From NCBI GenBank assembly GCA_016946835.1, contig JACVTC010000147.1, positions 90,001-154,000 on the forward strand: a stretch of DNA of 64,000 bases. Direction: 5' to 3'. Position numbers and translations under genes: made by a program. Positions within the stretch are counted from its first letter, which is position 1. Each line of letters starts with the position of its first letter. Below are positions 36,707 through 47,517 of the stretch, one piece after another. The notes under the pieces were generated by a model. The model did not search any database, was not told the origin of the DNA, and worked only from the letters and a program-made list of their open reading frames with translations. This DNA comes from Neocallimastix lanati (nom. inval.) (Eukaryota > Neocallimastigomycota > Neocallimastigomycetes > Neocallimastigales > Neocallimastigaceae).

Positions 36707-38503
36707 ATGAGTGTATTTGAGATATTAAATTATTTATCTACATTTTTAGATAAATATGACAGCATAAATTATGATTTTGCAAATTTTACAGCTTATTGCG
36801 AAATCAAAAATTTTATTAAACTTAGTAATAAATATGGTCATTCAAAGTTTATAGAAGATATACCAAATGTAGTTAGAAGTTGTGGTAGATTCCGTTATGA
36901 AAATAAAATAAATTTAAATAGCTATATAAAAAAATTAGTTTATAAGGATGATGATATTAACTTAGAAAATAATAAAGAAACAGAAGCTGTAAATATTGTG
37001 AAAGAGAAATTAAATGAAAGAAGAAAAATGAAATTGGAAAAATCAACAAAAATAGCTATTAAAATGAAAAATGAAAATAAAAAGAAGAATGGAGAAGAAA
37101 GAAAGAAGATAACCATTGGAAAACCAGTCCATTTAAATATAAAATTTAATGATATTAGAAATATGAATGGAAAAATCTATCAATTGGGTTTACGTATAGG
37201 AAACAAAAATACTACAACTATGAAGAAATTAAAGCAAACCTTCAAAAATTTAAAATTTGAAGAAAGCATTAAAAACAAAAATAGTGAATACATCAACCAA
37301 TATGTAAATTTAAAGTTAGTTGGAGAAATTGACAGAAATAATGTAATGGATTCAAATATTGTTGAAGTTGAACTTCAAACAAACACTACTGCTATACAAA
37401 ATGGATTTTGGTTTTATTTTTTAATCATTGTTAAAGAAAATGAGGAGATGCTAGTAAGTGAACCATTTACTCTTTTAAGTTATAAACAATTAACGAAGAG
37501 GAAAGAAAAATCATTTCTTAAAAAGCAAGAAGAATATATGATAAATAATGAGGAAAGTATTTTTCCTTATTATTTTGAATCTATGTTTTATTACAATGTA
37601 GAAAATGATCAATATAAACTTAAGGACACTTTTACATTTGGATTAAATTTTTGCCAAGAAAGAAGAAATGCCAATAAATACAATGAAAATGGTATTTCTA
37701 ATTCCGTAATTTCTAATTCCGTAATTTCTAATTCCATAATGGTCAAAAAAGATGAAAATGTTGAATTAATAAAAGAAACTGAAGAATTAGTTGAAGATTT
37801 AAAACAATTTTATCCTATTTTGTCTGATATTCCAAATGAAAATAGTAATATCGATATCGATATAAAACAAAGATCGGTATCTACTACAGACTATCCTGTA
37901 ATGAACAATTATGAATGTCTTTCTCCATTCTCAAATAATTCTGATGAAATTCCATCAAGTAATCCAAATGAATTATTAAATAACAATTCATATGATAATA
38001 CAAATGATATCAGAAATAATGGATATCCATCGCCTTCAAGTATTATTTCAGATGATATTACAAATAATGACAAACAATCACTATTACAATCACCATTACA
38101 ATACCAATCATCAATTTTATATCCATATAATAGTAATTGTGAAAGTTCATATGCAGTAAACAGATTACTTTCTTTAATATATGAACAAAAAATTATAATG
38201 AATGAATTAAAAAGATTAGATATCGAACTTTATAATTTAGATTTTATGAATAATAATGATAAAAATAATATATATAATATAATGTTAATTCAACGAGATT
38301 TATTATTACAAAAGTTTGAAATAGGTGAAAATGAGAAAGAATATCTTGAAGAAATGATTTATAATTTTAAAATTAAAGACTTTGGGTTACAAAAGGATGA
38401 AAAATTTCTTTATGGTTTAAATTCAGAAATGAATAATAGTCAATGTATTCAAATTAATCCAGAAGAAAATATTATACATCCAAGAAATTCTATTTTTGAT
38501 TGA
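36707..38503 (+). CDS. Unknown-family protein, 598 aa, copy 1
   Basis: I do not recognise this protein. Residues 1-80 are mixed helical (MSVFEILNYLSTFLDKYDSI). Residues 95-135 are strongly basic (KLNERRKMKLEKS, KKKNGEERKK), a possible nuclear-targeting stretch. About 136-262 looks beta-rich (VHLNIKF, YVNLKLVGEI, FWFYFLIIVKENE) and ends SEPFTLLSYKQLTKRK, faintly like the end of Ig-fold DNA-binding domains; this is only an impression. About 330-345 is a short ISNSV repeat, 350-470 is Ser/Asn-rich and probably disordered, and 480-560 looks helical and possibly coiled-coil. A nuclear regulatory role is an inference. The paralogue at 56803-58572 is very similar over the first 330 residues. This copy ends at a TGA where the paralogue continues four codons. 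The start is the first ATG in a conserved context. Confidence 0.8.
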   Translation: MSVFEILNYLSTFLDKYDSINYDFANFTAYCEIKNFIKLSNKYGHSKFIEDIPNVVRSCGRFRYENKINLNSYIKKLVYKDDDINLENNKETEAVNIVKEKLNERRKMKLEKSTKIAIKMKNENKKKNGEERKKITIGKPVHLNIKFNDIRNMNGKIYQLGLRIGNKNTTTMKKLKQTFKNLKFEESIKNKNSEYINQYVNLKLVGEIDRNNVMDSNIVEVELQTNTTAIQNGFWFYFLIIVKENEEMLVSEPFTLLSYKQLTKRKEKSFLKKQEEYMINNEESIFPYYFESMFYYNVENDQYKLKDTFTFGLNFCQERRNANKYNENGISNSVISNSVISNSIMVKKDENVELIKETEELVEDLKQFYPILSDIPNENSNIDIDIKQRSVSTTDYPVMNNYECLSPFSNNSDEIPSSNPNELLNNNSYDNTNDIRNNGYPSPSSIISDDITNNDKQSLLQSPLQYQSSILYPYNSNCESSYAVNRLLSLIYEQKIIMNELKRLDIELYNLDFMNNNDKNNIYNIMLIQRDLLLQKFEIGENEKEYLEEMIYNFKIKDFGLQKDEKFLYGLNSEMNNSQCIQINPEENIIHPRNSIFD

Positions 38504-39308
38504 ATAGTCGTTTAAGATATAATTTATATTTAATAGTTTTTGATTTTATAAGACTAAGAGATTATTTTATATCTATGAAACGATATTGAATATTTTTTTT
38601 TTTTAAAAAAAAAGAAGAAATTATTTATTGAAACTAATGAAATATTTGACTTATATTTTATTTGATTAAATTAGATAAAATATAAGAGGGATATTTTATT
38701 TGGTTTTATTTTTTTAAAGGCTTTTAATATCATTAATACTTTGGTATATATATATTAATATATATATTATGTTCTTATTAATATTATTATATTAGGATAT
38801 GTATCTTTTTTTATTTTATTGAGTTTTAAATAAGAATTACTATTTTAATAAATAAATATATATGTACTTAAAATTAAATATATATGTACTTATAAATTTT
38901 ATAAAAAGCAAAGAAGATTTTTATTATAAAATGTAATAATATTATTAATTAGAAATAATATTAATATAATAATTAATAAAATAACATAAAAATTTAAAAT
39001 CTTTTTTTTTTTCTCTTTAAGTGATATTGAAAATTGTTTAAATTTTACAAAAATATGTTTTTTTTAGTTGAAAATTGTTTAAATTTTACAAAAATATGTA
39101 TTTTTTAATTAAAAATTGTATAGAAGTATGTCTTATCAGTAAAAATATTTATTTTCACTACTCTCTGTTTTATTATATTATTTTTAATCTTTTTAATATT
39201 AAAATAAAAGAAAGAAAATTTTTTAAAAACCTAAATATAAATGATATTTTTAACTACTTCAATATTCATTTTAATTAGTATAAGTTATATTTCATGAATA
39301 ATATTCTT

Positions 39309-39342
<34 letters not shown>

Positions 39343-39349
39343 CAAAATA
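38504..39349. other. 3' flank of the unknown-family gene
   Basis: 38504-38700 follows the 3' flank of the paralogue (58560-58740), including ATATCTATGAAACGATATT and TGAAATATTTGACTTATATT. ATTGTTTAAATTTTACAAAA occurs twice (near 39030 and 39072). The 67-residue open frame near 39075 has no coding character. Confidence 0.6.
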
Positions 39350-39527
39350 TATTGTATGAATTATTATATAAATAATTGTTTTTTTATATTTTTCAAAATA
39401 TATTGTATGAATTATTATATAAATAATTGTTTTTTTTTTTTTTTCAAAATATATTGTATGAATTATTATATAAATAATTGTTTTTTTTTTTTTTTCAAAA
39501 TATATTGTATGAATTATATAAATAATT

Positions 39528-39572
<45 letters not shown>

Positions 39573-39654
39573 CAAAATATATTGTATGAATTATTATATA
39601 AATAATTGTTTTTTTTTTTTTTCAAAATATATTGTATGAATTATATAAATAATT

Positions 39655-39694
<40 letters not shown>

Positions 39695-39827
39695 CAAAAT
39701 ATATTGTATGAATTATTATATAAATAATTGTTTTTTTTTTTTTTCAAAATATATTGTATGAATTATTATATAAATAATTGTTTTTTTTTTTTCAAAATAT
39801 ATTGTATGAATTATTATATAAATAATT

Positions 39828-39860
<33 letters not shown>

Positions 39861-39975
39861 CAAAAATATATTGTATGAATTATTATATAAATAATTAATA
39901 TTTATATTTATATTTTTTTTTTTTTTTTTTTTTTATCAAAAATATATTGTATGAATTATTATATAAATAATTAAT
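39350..39975. repeat. Tandem array of TTGTATGAATTATTATATAA units with variable poly-T
   Basis: About eleven copies of CAAAATATATTGTATGAATT followed by ATTATATAAATAATTG, separated by T tracts of 8 to over 35 bases. Two copies lack one TTA triplet, and the last two have AATATTTATATTTATA added. The core varies very little; only the poly-T length changes. Confidence 0.95.
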
Positions 39976-40059
39976 ATTTATATTTATAAATATTTTGAAA
40001 TAATTTTTAATTTTAATACATAATATATAATTTATTTAATAATAATTTTATTTATAATA

Positions 40060-40234
40060 ATTAATTTAATGTCTGAAAAATTTATAATTCATTAGTAGCT
40101 ATAATAAATAGGAGTTTAGGTTAATTATAAATAATTTTGTTATTTCTTATTAATTTTTATAATTTGAAGTCGAATTTTATATTTCTTTTATTTTTTTATT
40201 ATATATTTAAAATATATATATATATATATATATA

Positions 40235-40280
<46 letters not shown>

Positions 40281-41050
40281 ATTATTATAATTATTATTAA
40301 AAAACATATATTATTATTATTACTATTATTACTATTATTATAATTATTATTAACTTTATTACTATTATTATAGTTATTATAATTATTATTATTATAATTA
40401 TAATACATTCATATTATTATAGTTACTATTATTTATTTTATTTTGATTATTTCTATTATTATGATTATTTCTATTATTATTATTTATTTTATTTTGATTT
40501 ATTATTATTATTACTATTATTATAATTATTATAATTATTATTAAAAAATATATATTATTATTATTACTATTATTACTATTATTATAATTATTATTAACTT
40601 TATTACTATTATTATAGTTATTATAATTATTATTATTATAATTATAATACATTCATATTATTATAGTTACTATTATTTATTTTATTTTGATTATTTCTAT
40701 TATTATGATTATTTCTATTATTATAACTTAGACTATTATTACTAAAAAACATTTTATGGATAGGCATTTTTTAAGGCATTTTTTATGAAATAATATGAAT
40801 GTATTATAATATTTTTACTTAATACTAATTATATAGTCTATTTTAGTAAAAATATATTTATTAATATAAAATAATGAATATAAGATTTTATACCAAATTT
40901 GTACTGATATATATAATAAATTCAATATTGAATATTATATATTTATTTATAATAACTTTATATAATAAAAATATTAAAAGCTAAATATTATTTTTTCATT
41001 ATAATAATCATTTTCAAACTTTTTTGATACGAATTTTTTTTTATTTGATT
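40060..41050. repeat. Direct repeat of about 0.9-1 kb, left copy
   Basis: Shares with 49060-49930, in the same orientation, AATGTCTGAAAAATTTATAA, AATTTGAAGTCGAATTTTAT, a TTA-rich region encoding N-runs on the reverse strand, and ATGGATAGGCATTTTTTAAG. Within this copy a block with AATACATTCATATTATTATA and TTTATTTTATTTTGATT is itself duplicated (about 40270-40500 and 40510-40740). The two direct repeats bracket the xylanase inverted duplication. Confidence 0.85.
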
Positions 41051-42566
41051 AATTTTTATATTACTAATTTTGCTTTAATAATAAATAGATTATACTAAAA
41101 AATAAAAAAATAAACCACTTCATAAATTAAAAAAAATTTATTATAAATTACTATGAATTTATTTTTAGATTAATATTATTATTAATAAAAATTGGTATTT
41201 TTTTTCATTATCTAATTTTATTTTTATTATTTTTAAACTAAAGATTAAATTTAATTTAATTCTACTTTCATTTTGGTGGATAAAAGAATCCTATTTATTA
41301 TTAAATTTTATATATGAAAAAATAATAAAAAATTAAAAATTTATTTACATTAATTATTCCAAAAATAATTTCTTCTATAAACAATTTAATATAATTTTTA
41401 TTATCACTAAATCACTTAATATATAAATATTTCTATATAAATATTTATAAATATTCCAAAAATAATTTTTATCGTACCCATTTCATATTATTTTTTAACT
41501 ATCATTTTAACATATTACTATATAAAATTTTTTAAAAAAAATTTGTTATTTAATATTTATCCATTTAATAAATATTATTAATTAAAGGTTTAAAAAAATT
41601 AAAATTAACAAAAAAAGTAAATATCTTTTATAATCTCTCTATTTAAAAAATTTAATTAAAGGGTTTTCTTTTTATATTATTATTAATTTTAAACTTGAAA
41701 TAATATTAAAAATTTTTATATTTATTAAAACCAATTTAGTAAAAATATATATATATATAATAATTTATTTAAAAAGAATTGAATGAACATTTAAAAACAT
41801 TTAAAAAAAATTGAATGAACATTTAAAAGCATTAAAAAAAATTTAAATATAAATATATATATATAAAATAAGTAAATTTTTTATTAAAAATTATAATAAA
41901 CAATATTAGCTATCGAAAATATTATTAATAATTTAAATTATATTTTATAAACCCAATTTAAAAATACATTTAATTAGGGCATTTTCTTTTCAAAAACTAT
42001 TATTGGAGTTATTTTTAAAGTAAAAGTTTAATTATAAGATTTTTGAGAAAACACATCAATAATTAATAATAAATAAAATTAATTATAATAAATAAATAAA
42101 AACAGAGGATTTAAAATTTAATATAGATAACTCATAAATTTACTTTTTTTCAAATGTTTATTTATTATTTCCTTTTTATTCGTTTAAATTTCTACTTCTA
42201 TTTATTGGTTATAAATTATTAATAAATGTTTATTTTTATTTTTTTTTTTTTAATTTCCAAACATGAATTTTTTTTTTTTTTATCTTTTTTAATTTCCACA
42301 CATAATTTTTTTTTTTTTTTTTTTTAATTTCCACACATAAAATTTTTAAATAATACATATTCGAATGTTTTTTGATAATATTTATTTATTATTAAAAATT
42401 AGTATTTTTAATAATTTTTAATTATTACTAAATATTAATAAGTATCATATTTTATATAATTTATATAAATTTTTATACAAATTAATTACATATAGTTAAT
42501 AAATTATTAACGCATTTGATGTTAATAATTTATAATATATTATGATATCTTTATTTAGAATTTTCT

Positions 42567-42612
<46 letters not shown>

Positions 42613-42758
42613 TAAATAATAGTAATATTTAATATTAATAAGTATCGTTTATATTAATAATTATTTTTAAAAGGTATCTTAAAAACTAATAATAATTTAA
42701 ATAATAATAATTTTATGATATATTTTTGAATTTAATTGATTTCAATATGTTGCTCGGT
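41051..42758. other. Spacer homologous to the centre of the xylanase inverted duplication
   Basis: 41084-41300 (CCACTTCATAAATTAAAAAA, CATTTTGGTGGATAAAAGAA) matches 44010-44210 in the same orientation and 46070-46250 in reverse. The 41640-41900 segment with TGAATGAACATTTAAAA matches 44560-44790 and 48710-48900. No gene was seen; these are old copies of a larger duplicated unit. Confidence 0.7.
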
Positions 42759-42780
42759 TAATTAATTACAATAAATTAAT

Positions 42781-43710
42781 CTACCACCAGTTGTGCCAGT
42801 TGTTATTATTGTAGTTGTTATTATTATTCCAGTTATTCCATGGATTCCAATTGTTCCATGTATTCCATCCATTATTATTATTATTATTATAATTGTTATT
42901 ATTATTGTAGTTATTATTATTATTGTTATTATTATTATTATAAGCTGCATAATTAGCTCCATTATTGTCTGGTCCAATATAGACTTTGGCATATGGGAAA
43001 TCGGCTGTACCACTGGTACCATATCCATTACTACCTGCTTCTCCTAAAATCTTGGCTTCATGTAAATTACCCATCATCATTCCAAGCTTTTCCCATTGTT
43101 GGAAATGGGCTGTGATATCAATAGTACCACAATCACGTGGTGTTTGACGAATACTAAAGTATTGCGTGAATTGAGTATTACCATCAATAGATGGTCCATA
43201 ACGACTGTTTTCATAGACTGTATATACGGCTCCATCAATAACAAAATCACCTCTCTTCTTATTTCCAACCCAATCTCCTGGACGATATGGACTAAGCCAA
43301 TTATCAACAATATAATATTCTATAAGAGGATTTCTGGACCATCCATAAACTCCAACAAATGAATAATCTACATTTAAAATGTTTTGTTTAATAAGTTTAA
43401 AATCGGCATACATATGTCCAATTTGATTATGCTTTTTCGTACTATCAAAAGAAAGACCAGTACGACATAAATAATCCTTTGCATTTCTGAAAGAACAAGT
43501 AAATGAACCATCTGAATAGAAAGTAGCACTATTACTACCACTATCAGCCCATAATTCATAATTAATTCCTCCAATTGATCCTACTTTATTATAATATTCT
43601 GTAACACTCTGACCAGAATGATAGTTATTTAAACAGAAATTTTGAGCAGCCACAAGTGAAACAGAAGCAGCTAAAGAAATAGTTAATGGAATAATTTTTT
43701 GAAATTTCAT
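42781..43710 (-). CDS. Secreted GH11 endo-1,4-beta-xylanase with N/W-rich tail, left copy
   Basis: 309 residues. Signal peptide 1-22 (cleavage after AA in LVAAQN). The catalytic domain is about 25-247. The family-11 nucleophile motif is NPLIEYYIVDNW with E131; the acid/base is E224 in ILGEAGSNGYGTSG. YRPGDW (152-157), GPSIDGNTQFTQYFSIRQ (172-189) and HFQQWEKLGM are also typical, with the DCGTIDITAHF style of rumen-fungal xylanases. It would cleave internal xylan bonds outside the cell. Residues 258-309 are Asn with Trp and Tyr (GWNTWNNWNPWNNW) and end the protein. No dockerin or recognised CBM is present, although many gut-fungal enzymes carry one. Single exon. The same protein is encoded at 46566-47495 in the opposite direction. 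Confidence 0.95.
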   Translation of the reverse strand: MKFQKIIPLTISLAASVSLVAAQNFCLNNYHSGQSVTEYYNKVGSIGGINYELWADSGSNSATFYSDGSFTCSFRNAKDYLCRTGLSFDSTKKHNQIGHMYADFKLIKQNILNVDYSFVGVYGWSRNPLIEYYIVDNWLSPYRPGDWVGNKKRGDFVIDGAVYTVYENSRYGPSIDGNTQFTQYFSIRQTPRDCGTIDITAHFQQWEKLGMMMGNLHEAKILGEAGSNGYGTSGTADFPYAKVYIGPDNNGANYAAYNNNNNNNNNNYNNNNNYNNNNNNGWNTWNNWNPWNNWNNNNNYNNNNWHNWW

Positions 43711-43809
43711 TTGGATTTTAAATTATTTTATATTTTTAATTATAAATAAATTTAAGGTTATAAAATTTTTTTATAAAATATAAAAAAAAAAGAACTATTA
43801 ATTTTTAAA

Positions 43810-43847
43810 GGTATCTATTTTTTATGGTATCAATTTTTAATGGTATC
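43810..43847 (-). promoter_or_regulatory. Three GATACC boxes upstream of the left xylanase
   Basis: On the minus strand GATACC occurs at 43847-43842, 43831-43826 and 43815-43810, exactly 16 bp apart, about 100-137 bp before the ATG. This could be a binding array for a transcription factor; the known fungal xylanase-regulator site GGCTAA was not seen here. Confidence 0.5.
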
Positions 43848-43955
43848 TAGCTATTTAAAATGTTATTAATTATTATACTAACAACAAAATTTTTAAATAA
43901 ACTGAAGAGTTAAAATTGAGAGAAAAAATTTAAAATATTTATACTTTTTTTTTTA

Positions 43956-46320
43956 TTTTATTATAATAAATATTTATTGATTTAATAATAAATAGATTAT
44001 ACAAATAAATAAATATATAAATAATAATCCACTTCATAAATTAAAAAAATTTTATAATAAATTATTATGACTTTATTTTTAGATTAATATTATTGTTAAT
44101 ATAAATGGTATTTTTTTTATTATCTAATTTTATTTATATTATTTTTAAACTAAAGATTAAATTTAATTTAATTCTACTTTCATTTTGGTGGATAAAAGAA
44201 TAATAATTATTATTAAATTTTATATATAAAAAATTAATAGAATTTTATAAAGTTATTTACATTAGTTATACCAAAAATAATTTTTTATAGAAATCATTTA
44301 ATATAATTTTTATTAATAATTACTTATATATAAATAAACCAAAAATAATTTTTTTTTTTTCATATCATTTTTTAATTATCATTTTAACATATTACTATAT
44401 AAAAATTTTTTAAAAAATTTGTTATTTTTTATTTACCCATTTAATAAATATGATTAATTAAAGGTTTACAAAAAAATAAAAATAACAAAAAAGTTAATAA
44501 CTTTTATTATTTATTTTTAATAAATATTTCATTAGGAGTTTTCTTTCCTTTTTTCAATATATTATTATTAATTTTAAACTTGAATTAATATTAAAAATTT
44601 TTATATTTATTAAAACCAATATAGTAAAAATATATATATATATATATATATATAAAATAATTTATTTAAAAAGAATTGAAAAACATTTAAAAACATTTAA
44701 AAAAAATTGAATGAACATTTAAAAGCATTAAAAAAAATTTAAATAAAAATTGAATGAACATTTAAAAGCATTAAAAAAAATTTAAATAAATAGTTTTAAT
44801 TAGAAATAATGATTTTAAAAATAATATATTATTTTATAGTTTTAATTAGAAATAATGATTTTAAAAATTGTTAACATTAAGCTCATGTTAAAAGTTTATT
44901 TTCCTTTTTATAAAAAACTTGAATGAAAATTTTATATAGATTTTATAAAATATGATACTTATTAATATATGATAACAAATATATATAACTAGTTATAAAA
45001 TATGATTCTTATTAATAAATAATAGCAAATATATATTATTAGATATAAAATATGATACTTGTTAATAAATAATAACAAATATTTGTTATTAGATATATAA
45101 ATATTTAAAATCAAATAAATAATATTAAAATTATGTTAAATTATTATTTTTATTAGTTTATTTATTAATTTTACCTATATTAATAACTCATTAGTTTTTG
45201 AAATATACATTAATAAAAGTAGAATTAATGGTATTTAGAAGTAACTTATTAGTTTATGAAATATATATAAAATTCTACTTATATTTATATATATTTCAAT
45301 AATTAATGAGTTATTGATATAATTAAAAATAATAGAATTAATGGTATTTACTATTAATTATTAGATATAAGTGGAATTAGTGATATTTACAATTAATTAT
45401 TAAAGTATTTTTTTGAAAGTTATTAATTAAACTTTTAATATAAAAAGTATCTTCAATAGTTAGTTAAAAAAATTTTTTTTTATATTTCTGATGGGAATAA
45501 ATTAAATTAAAAAATAACTGAAATATTTAAATTATATTTTATAATCCTAATCTAAAATATATTTATTAAAGACTTTTTCTTTTTTTAATGAATTATTATA
45601 TAAATTTATATATATATATATATATATTTATATTTTTTTAAAAACAAAAAATTTTAATATTAATTTTAGTTTAAAATTAATAATAATATATATTAAAAAG
45701 AAAACACCTTAATTAAATTTTTTTAAATATAGAGATTATAAAAGATATTTACTTTTTTTGTTATTTTTTTTTTTTTAAACCTTTAATAAATAATATTTAT
45801 TAAATGGGTAAATAATAAATAACAAATTTTTTAAAAAATTTTTAGTAATATATTAAAATGTTAATTAAAAAATGATATGAAATGGGTATGAAAGATATTA
45901 TTTTTGGAATATTTATGTATTTATATATATTTATATATATATATTTATATATTACGTGATTTAATGATAAAAAATATATTAAATGGTTTATAGAAGAAAG
46001 TATTTTTGGAATACTTAATGTAAATAAATTATTTTTTATTATTTTTTCATATAAAAATTTTTATAATAATTAGGATTCTTTTATCCACCAAAATGAAAAG
46101 TAGAATTAAATTAAATTTATTCTCTAATTTAAAAATAATAAAATAGAATTAAATAATGAAAAAAATACTACTTATATTAATATTAATATCAATCTAAAAA
46201 TAAAGGCGTATTAATTTATAATAAATTTTTAATTTATAAGTGGTTTATTATTTTTTTAATTTTTTTTTTCTTTTTTTTTTTTTAGTGTAATCTTTTTACT
46301 ATTATAGTAAAATTACTATA
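43956..46320. other. Spacer between the divergent xylanases
   Basis: AT-rich DNA with a weaker, older inverted symmetry: CATTTTGGTGGATAAAAGAA (about 44178) faces TTCTTTTATCCACCAAAATG (about 46075), and AATTTTAAACTTGAATTAAT (about 44570) faces TTTAGTTTAAAATTAAT (about 45660). There are duplicated TGAATGAACATTTAAAAGCA blocks (44705-44775), TAGTTTTAATTAGAAATAAT twice (44790, 44835), and repeated TAAAATATGATACTTATTAA segments (44946-45070). No gene was seen. Confidence 0.65.
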
Positions 46321-46428
46321 AGAAAAAAAAAGTATAAATATTTTAAATTTTTTCTCTCAATTTTAACTCTTCAGTTTATTTAAAAATTTTGTTGTTAGTA
46401 TAATAATTAATAACATTTTAAATAGCTA

Positions 46429-46466
46429 GATACCATTAAAAATTGATACCATAAAAAATAGATACC
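46429..46466 (+). promoter_or_regulatory. Three GATACC boxes upstream of the right xylanase
   Basis: GATACC at 46429-46434, 46445-46450 and 46461-46466, spaced exactly 16 bp, 100-137 bp before the ATG at 46566. Identical to the array of the left copy. This would be one and a half helix turns per step, so neighbouring sites face opposite sides. Confidence 0.5.
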
Positions 46467-46565
46467 TTTAAAAATTAATAGTTCTTTTTTTTTTATATTT
46501 TATAAAAAAATTTTATAACCTTAAATTTATTTATAATTAAAAATATAAAATAATTTAAAATCCAA

Positions 46566-47495
46566 ATGAAATTTCAAAAAATTATTCCATTAACTATTTC
46601 TTTAGCTGCTTCTGTTTCACTTGTGGCTGCTCAAAATTTCTGTTTAAATAACTATCATTCTGGTCAGAGTGTTACAGAATATTATAATAAAGTAGGATCA
46701 ATTGGAGGAATTAATTATGAATTATGGGCTGATAGTGGTAGTAATAGTGCTACTTTCTATTCAGATGGTTCATTTACTTGTTCTTTCAGAAATGCAAAGG
46801 ATTATTTATGTCGTACTGGTCTTTCTTTTGATAGTACGAAAAAGCATAATCAAATTGGACATATGTATGCCGATTTTAAACTTATTAAACAAAACATTTT
46901 AAATGTAGATTATTCATTTGTTGGAGTTTATGGATGGTCCAGAAATCCTCTTATAGAATATTATATTGTTGATAATTGGCTTAGTCCATATCGTCCAGGA
47001 GATTGGGTTGGAAATAAGAAGAGAGGTGATTTTGTTATTGATGGAGCCGTATATACAGTCTATGAAAACAGTCGTTATGGACCATCTATTGATGGTAATA
47101 CTCAATTCACGCAATACTTTAGTATTCGTCAAACACCACGTGATTGTGGTACTATTGATATCACAGCCCATTTCCAACAATGGGAAAAGCTTGGAATGAT
47201 GATGGGTAATTTACATGAAGCCAAGATTTTAGGAGAAGCAGGTAGTAATGGATATGGTACCAGTGGTACAGCCGATTTCCCATATGCCAAAGTCTATATT
47301 GGACCAGACAATAATGGAGCTAATTATGCAGCTTATAATAATAATAATAACAATAATAATAATAACTACAATAATAATAACAATTATAATAATAATAATA
47401 ATAATGGATGGAATACATGGAACAATTGGAATCCATGGAATAACTGGAATAATAATAACAACTACAATAATAACAACTGGCACAACTGGTGGTAG
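46566..47495 (+). CDS. Secreted GH11 endo-1,4-beta-xylanase with N/W-rich tail, right copy
   Basis: Encodes the same 309-residue protein as 42781-43710, and the shadow frames in other registers are also identical, so the nucleotide sequence matches too. Catalytic pair E131 (in PLIEYY) and E224 (in LGEAG); signal peptide 1-22; N/W-rich tail from about 258. The gene is transcribed away from its twin, with 2.85 kb between the two ATGs. Identity through silent positions and promoter, next to diverged flanks, means either a very recent copy or arm-to-arm gene conversion. The start is the ATG after TAAAATCCAA, shared by both copies. Confidence 0.95.
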   Translation: MKFQKIIPLTISLAASVSLVAAQNFCLNNYHSGQSVTEYYNKVGSIGGINYELWADSGSNSATFYSDGSFTCSFRNAKDYLCRTGLSFDSTKKHNQIGHMYADFKLIKQNILNVDYSFVGVYGWSRNPLIEYYIVDNWLSPYRPGDWVGNKKRGDFVIDGAVYTVYENSRYGPSIDGNTQFTQYFSIRQTPRDCGTIDITAHFQQWEKLGMMMGNLHEAKILGEAGSNGYGTSGTADFPYAKVYIGPDNNGANYAAYNNNNNNNNNNYNNNNNYNNNNNNGWNTWNNWNPWNNWNNNNNYNNNNWHNWW

Positions 47496-47517
47496 ATTAA
47501 TTTATTGTAATTAATTT

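Larger units (their letters stand above)
42759..43955. repeat. Inverted repeat, left arm (about 1.2 kb)
   Basis: Mirror image of 46321-47517: every pair of matching coordinates sums to 90276. The arm covers the whole xylanase coding region, about 20 bp past the stop and about 245 bp of upstream sequence, and I saw no difference between the arms. Outside it, homology continues but is visibly diverged. Confidence 0.95.
46321..47517. repeat. Inverted repeat, right arm (about 1.2 kb)
   Basis: Counterpart of 42759-43955. The identity spans the promoter-proximal region, the coding region and the stop. The flanks just outside (for example TAAATTTACTACC-type spacer and AATTTACCTAAAAGTATATT after 47515) differ from the left arm, so the two copies are distinct loci rather than a simple assembly mirror. 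Confidence 0.95.

Noticed and set aside
39350-39975. CRISPR-like array of a repeated core with variable spacers
   Set aside because: The spacers are only T tracts, there are no cas genes, and the genome is eukaryotic.
40137-40652. Poly-Ile and poly-Asn open frames over TTA repeats (also at 49261-49455)
   Set aside because: Translations of trinucleotide slippage within the direct repeats, with no conserved protein around them.
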